Assembly (NCBI GenBank): GCA_026989135.1
Contig: JALSJZ010000173.1
Span: 1 to 39,903 of the forward strand
Reading direction: 5' to 3'
From: Sedimenticola sp.
GTDB taxonomy: Bacteria > Pseudomonadota > Gammaproteobacteria > Chromatiales > Chromatiaceae
DNA: 39,903 bases
Part shown: one piece after another, positions 1 to 8,140 of the stretch
Position numbering within the stretch: position 1 is the stretch's first letter
Layout: each line of letters begins with the position of its first letter
The notes under the pieces: generated by a model
Told to the model about the DNA's origin: nothing
Databases searched by the model: none
The model's input: only the letters and a program-made list of their open reading frames with translations
Translations under genes and position numbers: made by a program

Positions 1-240
1 GCCCATTGTAGACAGGCTGGTACATCATTCACACATCTTTATTTTGGGAGGAGAAAGCTATCGACTAAAAGCCAAGCAAGGAAAGTAACTCTTTCTTACC
101 CCAGGTGGGTCAATTTTATTGGCCATTAACAAATGACTCCGAAACTTGAAATATAAAGTAGCCGGACACCGTTGCACCAGAACCTCCCCAGGTCGAAAGA
201 ACTTTCTGTTAGACTAACCGCCAGAATAGCGGGTGGGTAG
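1..240. other. Intergenic stretch upstream of recC, no confident gene
   Basis: No convincing coding frame is visible on either strand. The segment around 111-152 (GGTGGGTCAATTTTATTGG followed by CCATTAACA) resembles, from memory, the sub-terminal repeats of IS21-family elements, which often contain a GGTCAATTTT core. No inverted partner or transposase is present, so at most this is a remnant. The last bases before recC (GGTGGGTAG) give only a weak ribosome-binding site. Confidence 0.3.
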
Positions 241-3200
241 ATGCTCAAACTGTATCAAAGCAATAACCTGGAACAACTGGTTGACCTGCTGGCAGCAACC
301 GTTTCCAAGCCTCTGCAGTCAACCTTTGCAGCAGAGGCCGTGGTGGTGCAGCATCCAGGCATGGGACGCTGGCTGTCACTGCGATTGGCTGAACGGCTTG
401 GCATCTGTGCCAATGTGGCCTTTCCGCTGCCCGCGGGATTTCTCTGGGGCATTTTTCGTGCTGTATTGGATGAGGTGCCAGAGCATAATTCATTTGAACC
501 TGCTGTGCTTACCTGGCGCATTCTGGGTCTGCTGGATGAGATAAAAGATCAAGCACTTTTTAAGCCGGTCTCAACCTATCTGGCAGATGACAGTGACTCG
601 AAACGCTATGACCTTGCCTGCCGGATTGCTGAGACATTTGACCAATATCTACTCTATCGCCCCGACTGGATAAAGCACTGGGAGGCCGGCCACTCAGCCG
701 TTACAGGTGACGGCTGGCAGGCAGCGCTGTGGCGCAGGTTATCCGCATCCAGCAGCGAAGCACACTGGATTCACCTGCAGCAGCAGCTTCATCGGGTACT
801 GTTATCTGATAGTGCGCTGGGCAAACTTCCTGAGCGTATATCGCTGTTTGGCATCAGCACGCTCTCCCCCGGCTATCTTGAGACACTCCACTGCCTCTCT
901 GAGCGGGTGGATATACAGCTTTTCCTGCTCAATCCCTGTGCCGTACACTGGACTGAGATCGTTGATGAGGGGATGAAAGCCAAGAGTGAGGAGGAAACAG
1001 ATGGCAGCGAACTTTATCTGGAGGTTGGCCATCCACTATTGGCCTCATTGGGTCGACAGGGAAGAGATTTTTTTGCCTCCATCCTTGAGTATGATCCGGG
1101 AACAATAGACCGTTTCAAACTGGCTGAAAATGGAGGCCTGATAGGCCAGCTGCAGCAGGATATTTGTGGCCTGCATGATAGAACGGCTGAGCCAAAACAA
1201 CCCCTGCCGACTGATGATAGATCGCTGCAATTCCACAGCTGCCATAGCATTATGCGTGAGATTGAGGTGCTCAAGGATCAGCTGCTGGAGATATTTCAAA
1301 AGAACAAACATATTGAGCCATCTGACGTGCTGGTGATGTCGCCTGCTATGGAGCGCTATGCCGCCTATATTGAGGCGGTCTTCTCTTCAACTGATACAAC
1401 AGCTATTCCATATCAGATAACAGATAAAGGCATGATGCTTGAAAGCCCGCTGATAGCCGGTTTTTTTAACCTGCTGCAAATGGATAAAAGCCGATTTGAC
1501 AGTAACAGCATCATAGTACTGTTGGAAATTACAGCCATACAGCGATCTTTTGGTTTAGTGGGAAGTGATCTTGACCTGTTGATTCGCTGGATCAGAGAGA
1601 GTGGTATTCGCTGGGGACAGAGTGGTGCTGAAAGAGCTCATCTTGGATTGCCCGATACCGATCAAAACAGTTGGCGTGCCGGGTTGGATCGTATGCTTTT
1701 GGGGTATGCACTGCCGGGTGGTGGGACTCAGCTATTTCAAGGCATTCTCCCTTATGATGAGATTGAAGGGGCTGATGCAGCACGGCTGGGTGCTATTAAT
1801 GCACTTATTGATGCGCTCTCTGATCTTCGATCTAAATTACAGGGCAGATATACGGTTGATGCATGGGGTCAGCTGCTGCTGGAAATGATAGACGCTTTTT
1901 TTGATCCATCAGAGCAGGAGGAACCACAGATTCAGCTGCTTCGAAATGGGATTGAAACCCTCTGTAATCAAAGTCAATGCGCAAAATTCACAGGGAAAGT
2001 ATCACTAGAGCTGATCCATAAACACCTTGAAGCCCAGCTGGCAAAAGAACAGGGTGGCAACAGAGCGCTTAGCCGTGGCGTGACTTTCTGTTCACTGACC
2101 GCAATGCGCAGCCTGCCGTATAAGGTAATATCCCTGATTGGCATGAATGATGGTGATTTTCCAAAACATCGGCCTACCCCTGGTTTTGACCTTATGGCAA
2201 GACGCTTTCGAGTGGGTGATCGCATGCGCCGGGCAGATGATCGTTACCTCTTTTTAGAGACGTTGCTCTCCGCGCGGCATACACTCTATATCAGTTTTAT
2301 TGGCCAACATATCCGTGATAACAGCAGGCTCCCCCCCTCGGGATTGGTTGATGAGCTGCTTGATTATCTGGATCGCTGTTACTATACAGAGAGTGATGGA
2401 GGAGTGCGGGATCACTATATCATTCACCACCCACTTCAGCCCTTCAGTAAACGCTATTTTCAACCCGGCAGCAGCCTGTTGAGTTACTCGAAAGAGATGT
2501 ATCAAGCGCATCAGGCAAGCCTGGATGCCGCAACATCCAGTGCGCCTTTTTTACCGCACGAGCTGTCAGAGGCTGACCCGGTTTGGCGGCAGGTTGAGTT
2601 GATGCAGCTTATCAGGTTTTTCTCTAATCCTGCCCGGTTTTTTGTTCAACAGCGACTGGGTATCTATTACGAAAAGGAGGAGGAACCACTGAAAACCACA
2701 GAACCCTTTGCCTTGGACTATTTTACCCAGTGTGATCTGAGTCAGACGCTGGTCGAGCATGAGATGGCAGGGGAGGGCAAAGAGAGGCTTCACGCACAGA
2801 TCCGTGCCAGTGGAGATCTGCCTCATGGTCGCTTTGGTGATCGTGTTTTTGAGCAGCAGAGGGGCATTGCAAAAAAGTTTACAGATCGACTGAAGCCCTA
2901 TCTCGAAACGGCCCAGGAGAGTACCATTGAAGTTGATCTATGCCTGAATGAGATGCAGCTTTACGGCTGTTTGCATAACCGTGTAGACAGAGATGGCCCG
3001 TTTGATTACAGCACCCATACGATTTGGAAAAATCAGCTGCTGGAGCTGTGGATCAAGCATCTTGTGCTGAATGTGATAAAACCTTCTGATGTAGGACTGA
3101 CAAGCCGATGGCTGGATGATAAAAAACTATATGCTTTTGCGCCCGTAGATCTGCCAGAAAAACACCTTGAAAAATTGCTTGCCCTCTATTGGCAGGGGCT

Positions 3201-3450
3201 GCACCATCCGCTCCACTTTTTTCCAAAGAGCAGCTGTGAATATATGCAGCAGCGGCTAAAGGATAAGCCCATTAAAGACTGCATCAATAAGGCAAAACAG
3301 AAATGGGATGGGGCATATGCTGGGAGCAATGAAGGCAGCAACCCATACTATCGCCTGGCATTCTCAACGGAAGAGGTATTTGATGACAGCTTTATAGCAC
3401 TGAGTGAGCAGATATACGGGCCATTATTAGAGCATTTACAATCAACATAA
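241..3450 (+). CDS. recC: Exodeoxyribonuclease V gamma subunit RecC
   Basis: RecC is the Chi-recognising, strand-splitting subunit of the RecBCD helicase-nuclease that processes double-strand DNA ends in the cytoplasm. The 1069-residue product is close to the usual length of about 1100. The N-terminus (MLKLYQSNNLEQLVDLL, then VVVQHPGMGRWLSLRLAE) and the middle block around VTFCSLTAMRSLPYKVISLIGMNDGDFP with FDLMARRFRVGDRMRRADDRYLFLE are typical of RecC. The ATG at 241 starts exactly at the conserved N-terminus, although the ribosome-binding site is weak. recB and recD are usually next door, but here recC is followed 14 bases later by ppsR. Recognition is by family resemblance, and the inactive helicase-like folds cannot be judged by eye. 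Confidence 0.95.
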   Translation: MLKLYQSNNLEQLVDLLAATVSKPLQSTFAAEAVVVQHPGMGRWLSLRLAERLGICANVAFPLPAGFLWGIFRAVLDEVPEHNSFEPAVLTWRILGLLDEIKDQALFKPVSTYLADDSDSKRYDLACRIAETFDQYLLYRPDWIKHWEAGHSAVTGDGWQAALWRRLSASSSEAHWIHLQQQLHRVLLSDSALGKLPERISLFGISTLSPGYLETLHCLSERVDIQLFLLNPCAVHWTEIVDEGMKAKSEEETDGSELYLEVGHPLLASLGRQGRDFFASILEYDPGTIDRFKLAENGGLIGQLQQDICGLHDRTAEPKQPLPTDDRSLQFHSCHSIMREIEVLKDQLLEIFQKNKHIEPSDVLVMSPAMERYAAYIEAVFSSTDTTAIPYQITDKGMMLESPLIAGFFNLLQMDKSRFDSNSIIVLLEITAIQRSFGLVGSDLDLLIRWIRESGIRWGQSGAERAHLGLPDTDQNSWRAGLDRMLLGYALPGGGTQLFQGILPYDEIEGADAARLGAINALIDALSDLRSKLQGRYTVDAWGQLLLEMIDAFFDPSEQEEPQIQLLRNGIETLCNQSQCAKFTGKVSLELIHKHLEAQLAKEQGGNRALSRGVTFCSLTAMRSLPYKVISLIGMNDGDFPKHRPTPGFDLMARRFRVGDRMRRADDRYLFLETLLSARHTLYISFIGQHIRDNSRLPPSGLVDELLDYLDRCYYTESDGGVRDHYIIHHPLQPFSKRYFQPGSSLLSYSKEMYQAHQASLDAATSSAPFLPHELSEADPVWRQVELMQLIRFFSNPARFFVQQRLGIYYEKEEEPLKTTEPFALDYFTQCDLSQTLVEHEMAGEGKERLHAQIRASGDLPHGRFGDRVFEQQRGIAKKFTDRLKPYLETAQESTIEVDLCLNEMQLYGCLHNRVDRDGPFDYSTHTIWKNQLLELWIKHLVLNVIKPSDVGLTSRWLDDKKLYAFAPVDLPEKHLEKLLALYWQGLHHPLHFFPKSSCEYMQQRLKDKPIKDCINKAKQKWDGAYAGSNEGSNPYYRLAFSTEEVFDDSFIALSEQIYGPLLEHLQST

Positions 3451-3464
3451 ATGAGTGATAAACA

Positions 3465-4292
3465 ATGAAACGCAAAGTCTTTTATATTTCAGATGGTACA
3501 GGCATAACCATTGAGGCGCTGGCCAAGAGCCTGTTAACACAGTTTGACAAAGTCACCTTCGATCGCGAAATCATCCCGTATGTCGATACGGTTGATAAGG
3601 TCAGAAGCGTGGTTGAGCGTATCAATAAATCAGCTGATGTTGATGGGCAGCCTCCCATCGTCTTTTCATCCATGGTCGATGTGGCGTGCCGAAACATACT
3701 AGAGGCCAGTAAAGGGGTAGTGCTGGACTTTTTTGGCACTTTTATCAGCCCTCTTGAAAAGGTGCTTGGTGTTAAATCATCCTATACGATTGGGGGTGTC
3801 CATACGATGGGAAGCGGTGAAGGGTATGGGCGGTGGATTGATGCCGTGAATTTTGCCCTGCAGCATGATGATGGTCAGCAGGCACAAAAACTGGAAACAG
3901 CTGACATTATTTTAACCGGTGTATCGCGCTCAGGTAAAACACCGACCTCGCTCTATCTGGCAATGCAGTTTGGGATTCGTGCCGCTAACTACCCGTTGAC
4001 CGAAGAAGATTTTAAACATGATGGAATCCCAGAATATCTAAAGCCCTATAAAAAGATACTTTTTGGCTTGACCATATCGCCCCAACGCTTAAGCAGCATT
4101 CGTCAAGAGCGTAAACCAAATAGCCGATATGCCTCTCTTGCTCAATGTCGCTCTGAGATACAGATTGCTGAGCGGATGTTTCAGCATGAGAAAATCCCCT
4201 ATCTGAACACAACAGCAAAGTCGATAGAGGAGCTTGCATCGGGGATTTTGATTCAAACGGGGCTAAAGCGCCGTGCCGCCGTGGCCAATTAA
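3465..4292 (+). CDS. ppsR: PEP synthase regulatory protein PpsR (bifunctional kinase/pyrophosphorylase)
   Basis: PpsR (DUF299) inactivates phosphoenolpyruvate synthase by ADP-dependent phosphorylation of a threonine and reactivates it by phosphate-dependent removal, so it controls the pyruvate-to-PEP step of gluconeogenesis. The 275-residue length fits the family. The start MKRKVFYISDGTGITIE, the block GGVHTMGSGEGYGRWIDAVNFALQHDDG and the nucleotide-binding loop GVSRSGKTPTS (about residues 151-161) are diagnostic. It lies 14 bases after recC, so the two are probably co-transcribed. Its partner ppsA is not in the window. The gene ends 10 bases before the convergent soxZ, leaving no room for a separate terminator. 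Confidence 0.95.
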   Translation: MKRKVFYISDGTGITIEALAKSLLTQFDKVTFDREIIPYVDTVDKVRSVVERINKSADVDGQPPIVFSSMVDVACRNILEASKGVVLDFFGTFISPLEKVLGVKSSYTIGGVHTMGSGEGYGRWIDAVNFALQHDDGQQAQKLETADIILTGVSRSGKTPTSLYLAMQFGIRAANYPLTEEDFKHDGIPEYLKPYKKILFGLTISPQRLSSIRQERKPNSRYASLAQCRSEIQIAERMFQHEKIPYLNTTAKSIEELASGILIQTGLKRRAAVAN

Positions 4293-4302
4293 TCTCTCTG
4301 CC

Positions 4303-4620
4303 TCATTTGATGACTGCTTCAGCAAAATCATTATTACCTCTGTTATCTGTCCATTTTAAAGAGACATATTCACCTTTTTTTCCACCTTCAAAACTAAAGG
4401 AGAGATAGGGATTCATCGGCATACCAATGCCCCATTGCGCCGTCAATAAAACAGTCTCTTTATATCGGCATGTTACTTTTTGAATGAAGTGGGGTGGTAT
4501 CGTGTCGCCTGTCTTGCTATTGATCCGATGGCCTGACTCCATGGGGTGGGTAATAAGCGCATTAACGGTTATGGTGCCACTGTTATATTTGGCGCGTATC
4601 TCTATTGTTTTTGTTGCCAT
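4303..4620 (-). CDS. soxZ: Thiosulfate oxidation carrier protein SoxZ
   Basis: SoxZ forms the SoxYZ heterodimer that carries thiosulfate-derived sulfur through the periplasmic Sox cycle. The 105-residue protein has no signal peptide of its own, as usual, since it is exported with SoxY. The family signatures IEIRAKYNSG, ITHPMESG, PPHFIQKVTC, NPYLSFSFEGGKKGEYV and the terminal block WTDNRGNNDFAEAVIK are all present. It starts 6 bases downstream of soxY, so the two are co-transcribed. One cysteine (in VTCRY) lies in the core strand region and is not known as a sulfur carrier. soxXAB and soxCD are absent from the window. Confidence 0.93.
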   Translation of the reverse strand: MATKTIEIRAKYNSGTITVNALITHPMESGHRINSKTGDTIPPHFIQKVTCRYKETVLLTAQWGIGMPMNPYLSFSFEGGKKGEYVSLKWTDNRGNNDFAEAVIK

Positions 4621-4626
4621 TGAGAT

Positions 4627-5100
4627 CTACTCCTGCCTGGCCACTGTCCGTATTTTTTTACTACTGCTGTAGAGTCTGTTGCTGGCGCTTGCAATGACAA
4701 TAATTTCACCACTGTTTTCTATTTTGATGCGTGTAGTGATTGTTTTGGCTGTTTTTTGATCGAGCTTGAAGTGGGCAACCAGGGGGGATCGATTATTTGG
4801 GATGAATATACTAATGGATTCAGTATCGGGCAACCGGGAGTGGATTGTGATATGAGCGATACCATTTTCTGCAATAACCGGTGCCTTTATCACTAAATCA
4901 TCAGAGCCAGAAATGACGGTGTTGTCCCCCATCAGCTTCAGCAGTGCCTCTTCAATCGAACGCGCATTAAAGGCCTCTTTTGGCCAGGCAGTATGATCTG
5001 CCGGGCGGGCATAGGCCAACCCTGTGCCTATGCTGCTTATCGCGCCCACGGCAAGTGCCCCTTTTAGAATGGCTCTGCGGTGCTGGCTGATATTTTTCAT
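4627..5100 (-). CDS. soxY: SoxY-like protein lacking the substrate-carrying cysteine
   Basis: SoxY normally binds sulfur intermediates on the cysteine of a mobile C-terminal GGCGG arm. This 157-residue protein has a Tat-type signal peptide (HRRAILKG, residues 7-14, then a hydrophobic stretch to about AYA), the SoxY opening (WPKEAFNARSIEEALLKLMG) and the Ig-like core (VAENGIAHITIHSRLP, SISIFIPNNRSPLVAHF). Its C-terminus reads SSSKKIRTVARQE where SxSKEVKVTIGGCGG is expected, and there is no cysteine anywhere in the translation. The neighbouring frames of the last 60 bases do not restore the motif. It sits 11 bases after the bepA stop and 6 before soxZ. The family call is firm, but the usual carrier function is not possible as read. 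Confidence 0.85.
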   Translation of the reverse strand: MKNISQHRRAILKGALAVGAISSIGTGLAYARPADHTAWPKEAFNARSIEEALLKLMGDNTVISGSDDLVIKAPVIAENGIAHITIHSRLPDTESISIFIPNNRSPLVAHFKLDQKTAKTITTRIKIENSGEIIVIASASNRLYSSSKKIRTVARQE

Positions 5101-5111
5101 AGTGGCTTGTG

Positions 5112-6581
5112 TTACTTTTTATGACGACGTTTAAGTTCGACCAGCTCAGATTGAATCTGTTTCAGTTGAGCAGACATTCGCTCTTCACGGAACAGGGATA
5201 CATTACTATCCTGCAGTGCAATCATAAGCTGCTGTTTTGCCTGCTCAAGCCGACCTGAAATATAGTAGTGGTCTGCCTGGTACTCATGGGCTTGACTGGT
5301 GTCGCCGGTTTCTGCCGTTGCCTGCGCCAGGAGCTTGTACAGTGCAGCATCCCGTGGACGATGAGGGGCGGTATGTTCAAGAATCTTGCGTGCGGTCACA
5401 GGTTTTCCGATCGCTATCAATGTTTGCGCATAGGCCATTGTAATCGGGTAGTTATCAGGTGCCTCATTTAGTGCAGTTTCAAGGATGAGTGCAGCGATCT
5501 CCGGCTCTCCTGATTGGGTGTAGAGGCGGGCATTTAGCAGTTGGTAGGCAATTTGATTGGGATACGCCTCAAGCAGCTTGTCCAGCTCTTTTCTTGCCAG
5601 ACTGAGATCTTTGGCACGCATCAAAGCCAGCACATAACCATAGCGCTGCGCTGCTTCATTGCGGTAGCGCCCATCAGCCAGTGTCTCCCTGAAAAAGCGG
5701 ATAGCATCTTCTGCCTTCTCATACTGCTGCTCACGTAAAGTGGCCCGTAGCAGGTAGTAACGCACATCGGCCGGATACTGCTTGTAGGGGTATGCCTCTG
5801 CGCGGCCTCTTGAGTCTGAGATGCGTGTGGTCGTGACCGGGTGGGTGCGTAAAAATTCGGGCAGGGTACTGCCATAAAAGCGGGTAGCCCGACCCATGCG
5901 CCCAAAGAAAACAGGCATGGCTCTGGGGTCAAAATTGGCATTGGCCAGGGTGTTTATTCCAATACGGTCTGCCTCATGCTCATTGGCGCGGGTAAAGTTG
6001 ATCTTGCGCTGAAGCATGCCAGCCTGCAAGCCCATTGCGGCAGCAGCCCCAAGGTCTGTCCCGCCACCCACCAGTATAGCAGCCAGTGAAATGGCGGCTA
6101 TAGGCAGGTTCATACGGCTGGCGTCATCAAATGTACGCAACAGATGCTTTTGTGTGACATGCGCTATCTCGTGGGCGACAACAGAAGCCAGTTCGCTCTC
6201 TGTCTCTGTTGTGAGTACCAAGCCGGAAAATATGCCAATATGACCCGCCGGCCCGGCAAAGGCGTTGACCGCAGGGCTATCAATAAGGAAAAAATGGAAC
6301 TGTTGGCCCGCTGCCTCACTGTTGGATGCCAGCCTGTCACCAAGGGACTGGATGTAATCTGCAATCAGGGGGTCAGAGACCACAGGATAGTGGTTGCGCA
6401 CACTGCGCATAAAGGCCTGACCCAGCCGCTGCTCCTGGGCTGGCGTTAGCAGGCTGCCTGATGAGTCCCCAATCTCTGGCAGATGGAACCCATCACTGGC
6501 AGAGGCCAGGGGCAAGAGGGCGCTCAAGAGCAGCAGGTTTAGCCCAAGCAGCCACCGGCCTGGTTTTACGGTTTTCCACAT
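5112..6581 (-). CDS. bepA: Periplasmic M48 metalloprotease with TPR repeats, BepA-like
   Basis: BepA-type proteins act in the periplasm as chaperone and protease for outer-membrane proteins such as LptD. Visible are a signal peptide (KPGRWLLGLNLLLLSALLPLASA), the zinc motif HEIAH in SVVAHEIAHVTQKH, a downstream zinc-ligand block ANEHEADRIG, and a C-terminal half of helical TPR-like repeats (for example LARKELDKLLEAYPNQIAYQLLNARL). Length matches the family (about 487 residues). The ATG at 6581 is chosen because it places the signal peptide directly at the N-terminus. An in-frame ATG at 6608 would add nine residues, and neither has a good ribosome-binding site. It is the first gene of an operon with soxY and soxZ, which is an unusual partnership. 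Confidence 0.88.
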   Translation of the reverse strand: MWKTVKPGRWLLGLNLLLLSALLPLASASDGFHLPEIGDSSGSLLTPAQEQRLGQAFMRSVRNHYPVVSDPLIADYIQSLGDRLASNSEAAGQQFHFFLIDSPAVNAFAGPAGHIGIFSGLVLTTETESELASVVAHEIAHVTQKHLLRTFDDASRMNLPIAAISLAAILVGGGTDLGAAAAMGLQAGMLQRKINFTRANEHEADRIGINTLANANFDPRAMPVFFGRMGRATRFYGSTLPEFLRTHPVTTTRISDSRGRAEAYPYKQYPADVRYYLLRATLREQQYEKAEDAIRFFRETLADGRYRNEAAQRYGYVLALMRAKDLSLARKELDKLLEAYPNQIAYQLLNARLYTQSGEPEIAALILETALNEAPDNYPITMAYAQTLIAIGKPVTARKILEHTAPHRPRDAALYKLLAQATAETGDTSQAHEYQADHYYISGRLEQAKQQLMIALQDSNVSLFREERMSAQLKQIQSELVELKRRHKK

Positions 6582-6608
6582 TATGAATGAAGTGATGTGC
6601 CTGCACAT

Positions 6609-6721
6609 GGCGATGCTGCAATCCTACCTTAAAGTTGTTTGGTCGCGTAATATGAACCCTGGCATGGTTCTCTCTGGATACGAACTGTACTATACAGGGT
6701 TAGCAATTTGGATCGTATGAA
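6609..6721. promoter_or_regulatory. Divergent promoter region between bepA-soxYZ and dsrEFHCN, with nested inverted repeats
   Basis: All transcription of the two sulfur operons must start here. AACCCTG at 6655-6661 is an exact inverted partner of CAGGGTT at 6695-6701. Nested just inside is CTGTA at 6685-6689 paired with TACAG at 6693-6697. TATACA at 6691-6696 could serve as a -10 box for dsrE, though no good -35 box stands at the right distance. The operator role is an inference from symmetry and position. Confidence 0.4.
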
Positions 6722-7114
6722 ATGAAATTTGTAATACAGGTCAATGAAGGCCCATATCAGCATCAGACAGCGGATTCAGCCTATCAGTTCACCCGTGCGG
6801 CACTGGCCAGAGGGCATGAGGTGCTGCGGGTCTTTTTCTATCATGATGGCGTAAACAACGGTACCCGGCTCACATCTCCCCCTCAGGATGATCGAAATAT
6901 CGTCAGTCGCTGGTCTGCCCTGGCGGCGGAGCATGGGCTGGATCTGGTGATCTGCGTTGCTGCTGCCTACCGTCGCGGCATCCTCGACGAGAGTGAGATG
7001 AAGCGGCTGGATAAAGATGCCCATAATCTGGCTCCTGGGTTCAGAATATCCGGCCTGGGACAGTTGATAGAGGGCGTTGTGCTGGCTGACCGCCTGGTGG
7101 TCTTTGGAGACTGA
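6722..7114 (+). CDS. dsrE: Sulfurtransferase subunit DsrE
   Basis: DsrE is the active-site subunit of the cytoplasmic DsrEFH hexamer, which passes sulfane sulfur to DsrC in the reverse dissimilatory sulfite reductase pathway. The 130-residue product carries the conserved cysteine at residue 78 (LDLVICVAAAYRRG), the same position as in Allochromatium vinosum, as well as the closing signature GLGQLIEGVVLADRLVVFGD. A GGAT ribosome-binding site lies 8 bases before the ATG. It is the first gene of dsrE-F-H-C and its stop overlaps the start region of dsrF. The TusD homologue of 2-thiouridine synthesis is the alternative, but the complete sulfur-oxidiser cysteine set in this cluster favours DsrE. 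Confidence 0.95.
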   Translation: MKFVIQVNEGPYQHQTADSAYQFTRAALARGHEVLRVFFYHDGVNNGTRLTSPPQDDRNIVSRWSALAAEHGLDLVICVAAAYRRGILDESEMKRLDKDAHNLAPGFRISGLGQLIEGVVLADRLVVFGD

Positions 7115-7115
7115 T

Positions 7116-7478
7116 GTGAAGATAAAAAAATGTCTCTATGTCAATCGGCGCGCACCTTATGGCACCAGCTATGCCCTAGAGGCCATTGATATGGTCTTGA
7201 TCGGCTCCGCCTTTGATCAGGATATATCACTGCTCTTCATTGATGATGGCCTGTTTCAACTGAAAAAAGGGCAGGATACGGCCGATGTTGAGATAAAAAA
7301 TCACTCACCCGCCTATCGTGCCTTTGAGATGTACGATGTGGAAAAAATCTACGTATCAAAAGAGGCCATGGCCGCGCGCGGTCTCAAGAGAGCTGATCTG
7401 CTGGTCGATGTTGAGCTGCTGAGCGACAGCCGGATCAAAGAGCTTATGGATGAACACGATATCATCTTCTCCTTTTAA
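7116..7478 (+). CDS. dsrF: DsrEFH subunit DsrF
   Basis: DsrF is a structural subunit of the DsrEFH sulfurtransferase. The GTG at 7116 is chosen as start: it gives VKIKKCLYVNRRAPYGTSYALEAIDM, which aligns with the family N-terminus, and a GGAGA ribosome-binding site lies 5 bases upstream. An in-frame TTG at 7077 would add 13 unrelated residues from inside dsrE. The 120-residue length is normal. Family blocks are LFIDDGLFQLKKGQ, SPAYRAFEMYDVEKIYV and LMDEHDIIFSF. It follows the dsrE stop by one base, which implies translational coupling. Confidence 0.94.
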   Translation: MKIKKCLYVNRRAPYGTSYALEAIDMVLIGSAFDQDISLLFIDDGLFQLKKGQDTADVEIKNHSPAYRAFEMYDVEKIYVSKEAMAARGLKRADLLVDVELLSDSRIKELMDEHDIIFSF

Positions 7479-7487
7479 GGCTATCCA

Positions 7488-7796
7488 ATGAGTATTCTGC
7501 ACACGGTCAACAAATCACCCTTTGAGAAGAACAACCTGGAAAGCTGCCTGCGCTATGCAAAAAATGGCAGTGCAGTGCTGTTGATTGAAGATGGCATCTA
7601 TGCAGCACTGGCTGGAACTGCGTTTGAGAAAGCAGTGGTAACAGCCATGAGTGAGTTGGACTTTTACTGCCTGGCTCCTGATATGAAGGCGCGGGGGTTC
7701 TTGGAAAGCAATATGATTGATGGCATCAAACTGGTGGATTATGCCGGTTTTGTTGATCTTACAGTCGAATATGAGAAGGTTCAGGCGTGGTTATGA
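7488..7796 (+). CDS. dsrH: DsrEFH subunit DsrH
   Basis: DsrH (TusB-like) completes the DsrEFH complex. The 102-residue protein starts MSILHTVNKSPFEKNNLESC and carries the conserved cysteine at residue 20, the position known in Allochromatium vinosum DsrH. The rest (AVLLIEDGIYAALAGT, FYCLAPDMKARG) is typical. An AAGG ribosome-binding site lies at the end of dsrF. Its stop overlaps the dsrC start as ATGA, so expression of the two is coupled. Confidence 0.94.
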   Translation: MSILHTVNKSPFEKNNLESCLRYAKNGSAVLLIEDGIYAALAGTAFEKAVVTAMSELDFYCLAPDMKARGFLESNMIDGIKLVDYAGFVDLTVEYEKVQAWL

Positions 7797-8125
7797 GTAT
7801 TGAGGTAAATGGCAAGGTGCTGGAGACCGATAAAGAGGGTTATCTGCTGGATCTTTCCCAATGGGAGCCAGCAGTGGCGGAGACGATGGCTCGGGCAGAT
7901 CGGCAGGAGCTGACCCCGGAACACTGGGAGGTGATCCACTTCCTGCGTGAATTTTATGCTGAATTTGCCATGGCACCCGCGGTGCGCATCCTCACCCGCG
8001 CCATTGGAAAAAAGTTTGGCAAAGAGAAGGGCAATGCCCGTTATCTCTATAACCTCTTCCCCTATGGCCCCGGCAAACAGGCCTGCCGTTATGCCGGGCT
8101 GCCCAAGCCATCAGGCTGCATGTGA
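7793..8125 (+). CDS. dsrC: Sulfur carrier protein DsrC
   Basis: DsrC receives sulfur from DsrEFH and delivers it, as a persulfide or trisulfide on its C-terminal arm, to the DsrAB sulfite reductase and the DsrMKJOP membrane complex. The ATG at 7793 overlaps the dsrH stop (ATGA) and gives a 110-residue protein beginning MSIEVNGKVLETDKEGYL; an in-frame GTG at 7787 is less likely. The arm PGKQACRYAGLPKPSGCM holds both functional cysteines, C98 and the penultimate C109, which separates true DsrC from the single-cysteine TusE. Neither dsrAB nor dsrMKJOP lies in the window, so its electron and sulfur partners must be encoded elsewhere. Confidence 0.96.
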   Translation: MSIEVNGKVLETDKEGYLLDLSQWEPAVAETMARADRQELTPEHWEVIHFLREFYAEFAMAPAVRILTRAIGKKFGKEKGNARYLYNLFPYGPGKQACRYAGLPKPSGCM

Positions 8126-8140
8126 CCTGTATAAAAAACC

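Noticed and set aside
7793-8125. Reading the dsrEFHC genes as tusBCD-tusE of tRNA 2-thiouridine synthesis
   Set aside because: DsrC carries both C-terminal cysteines, and DsrE C78 and DsrH C20 are present with DsrN next to them, which fits sulfur oxidation better.
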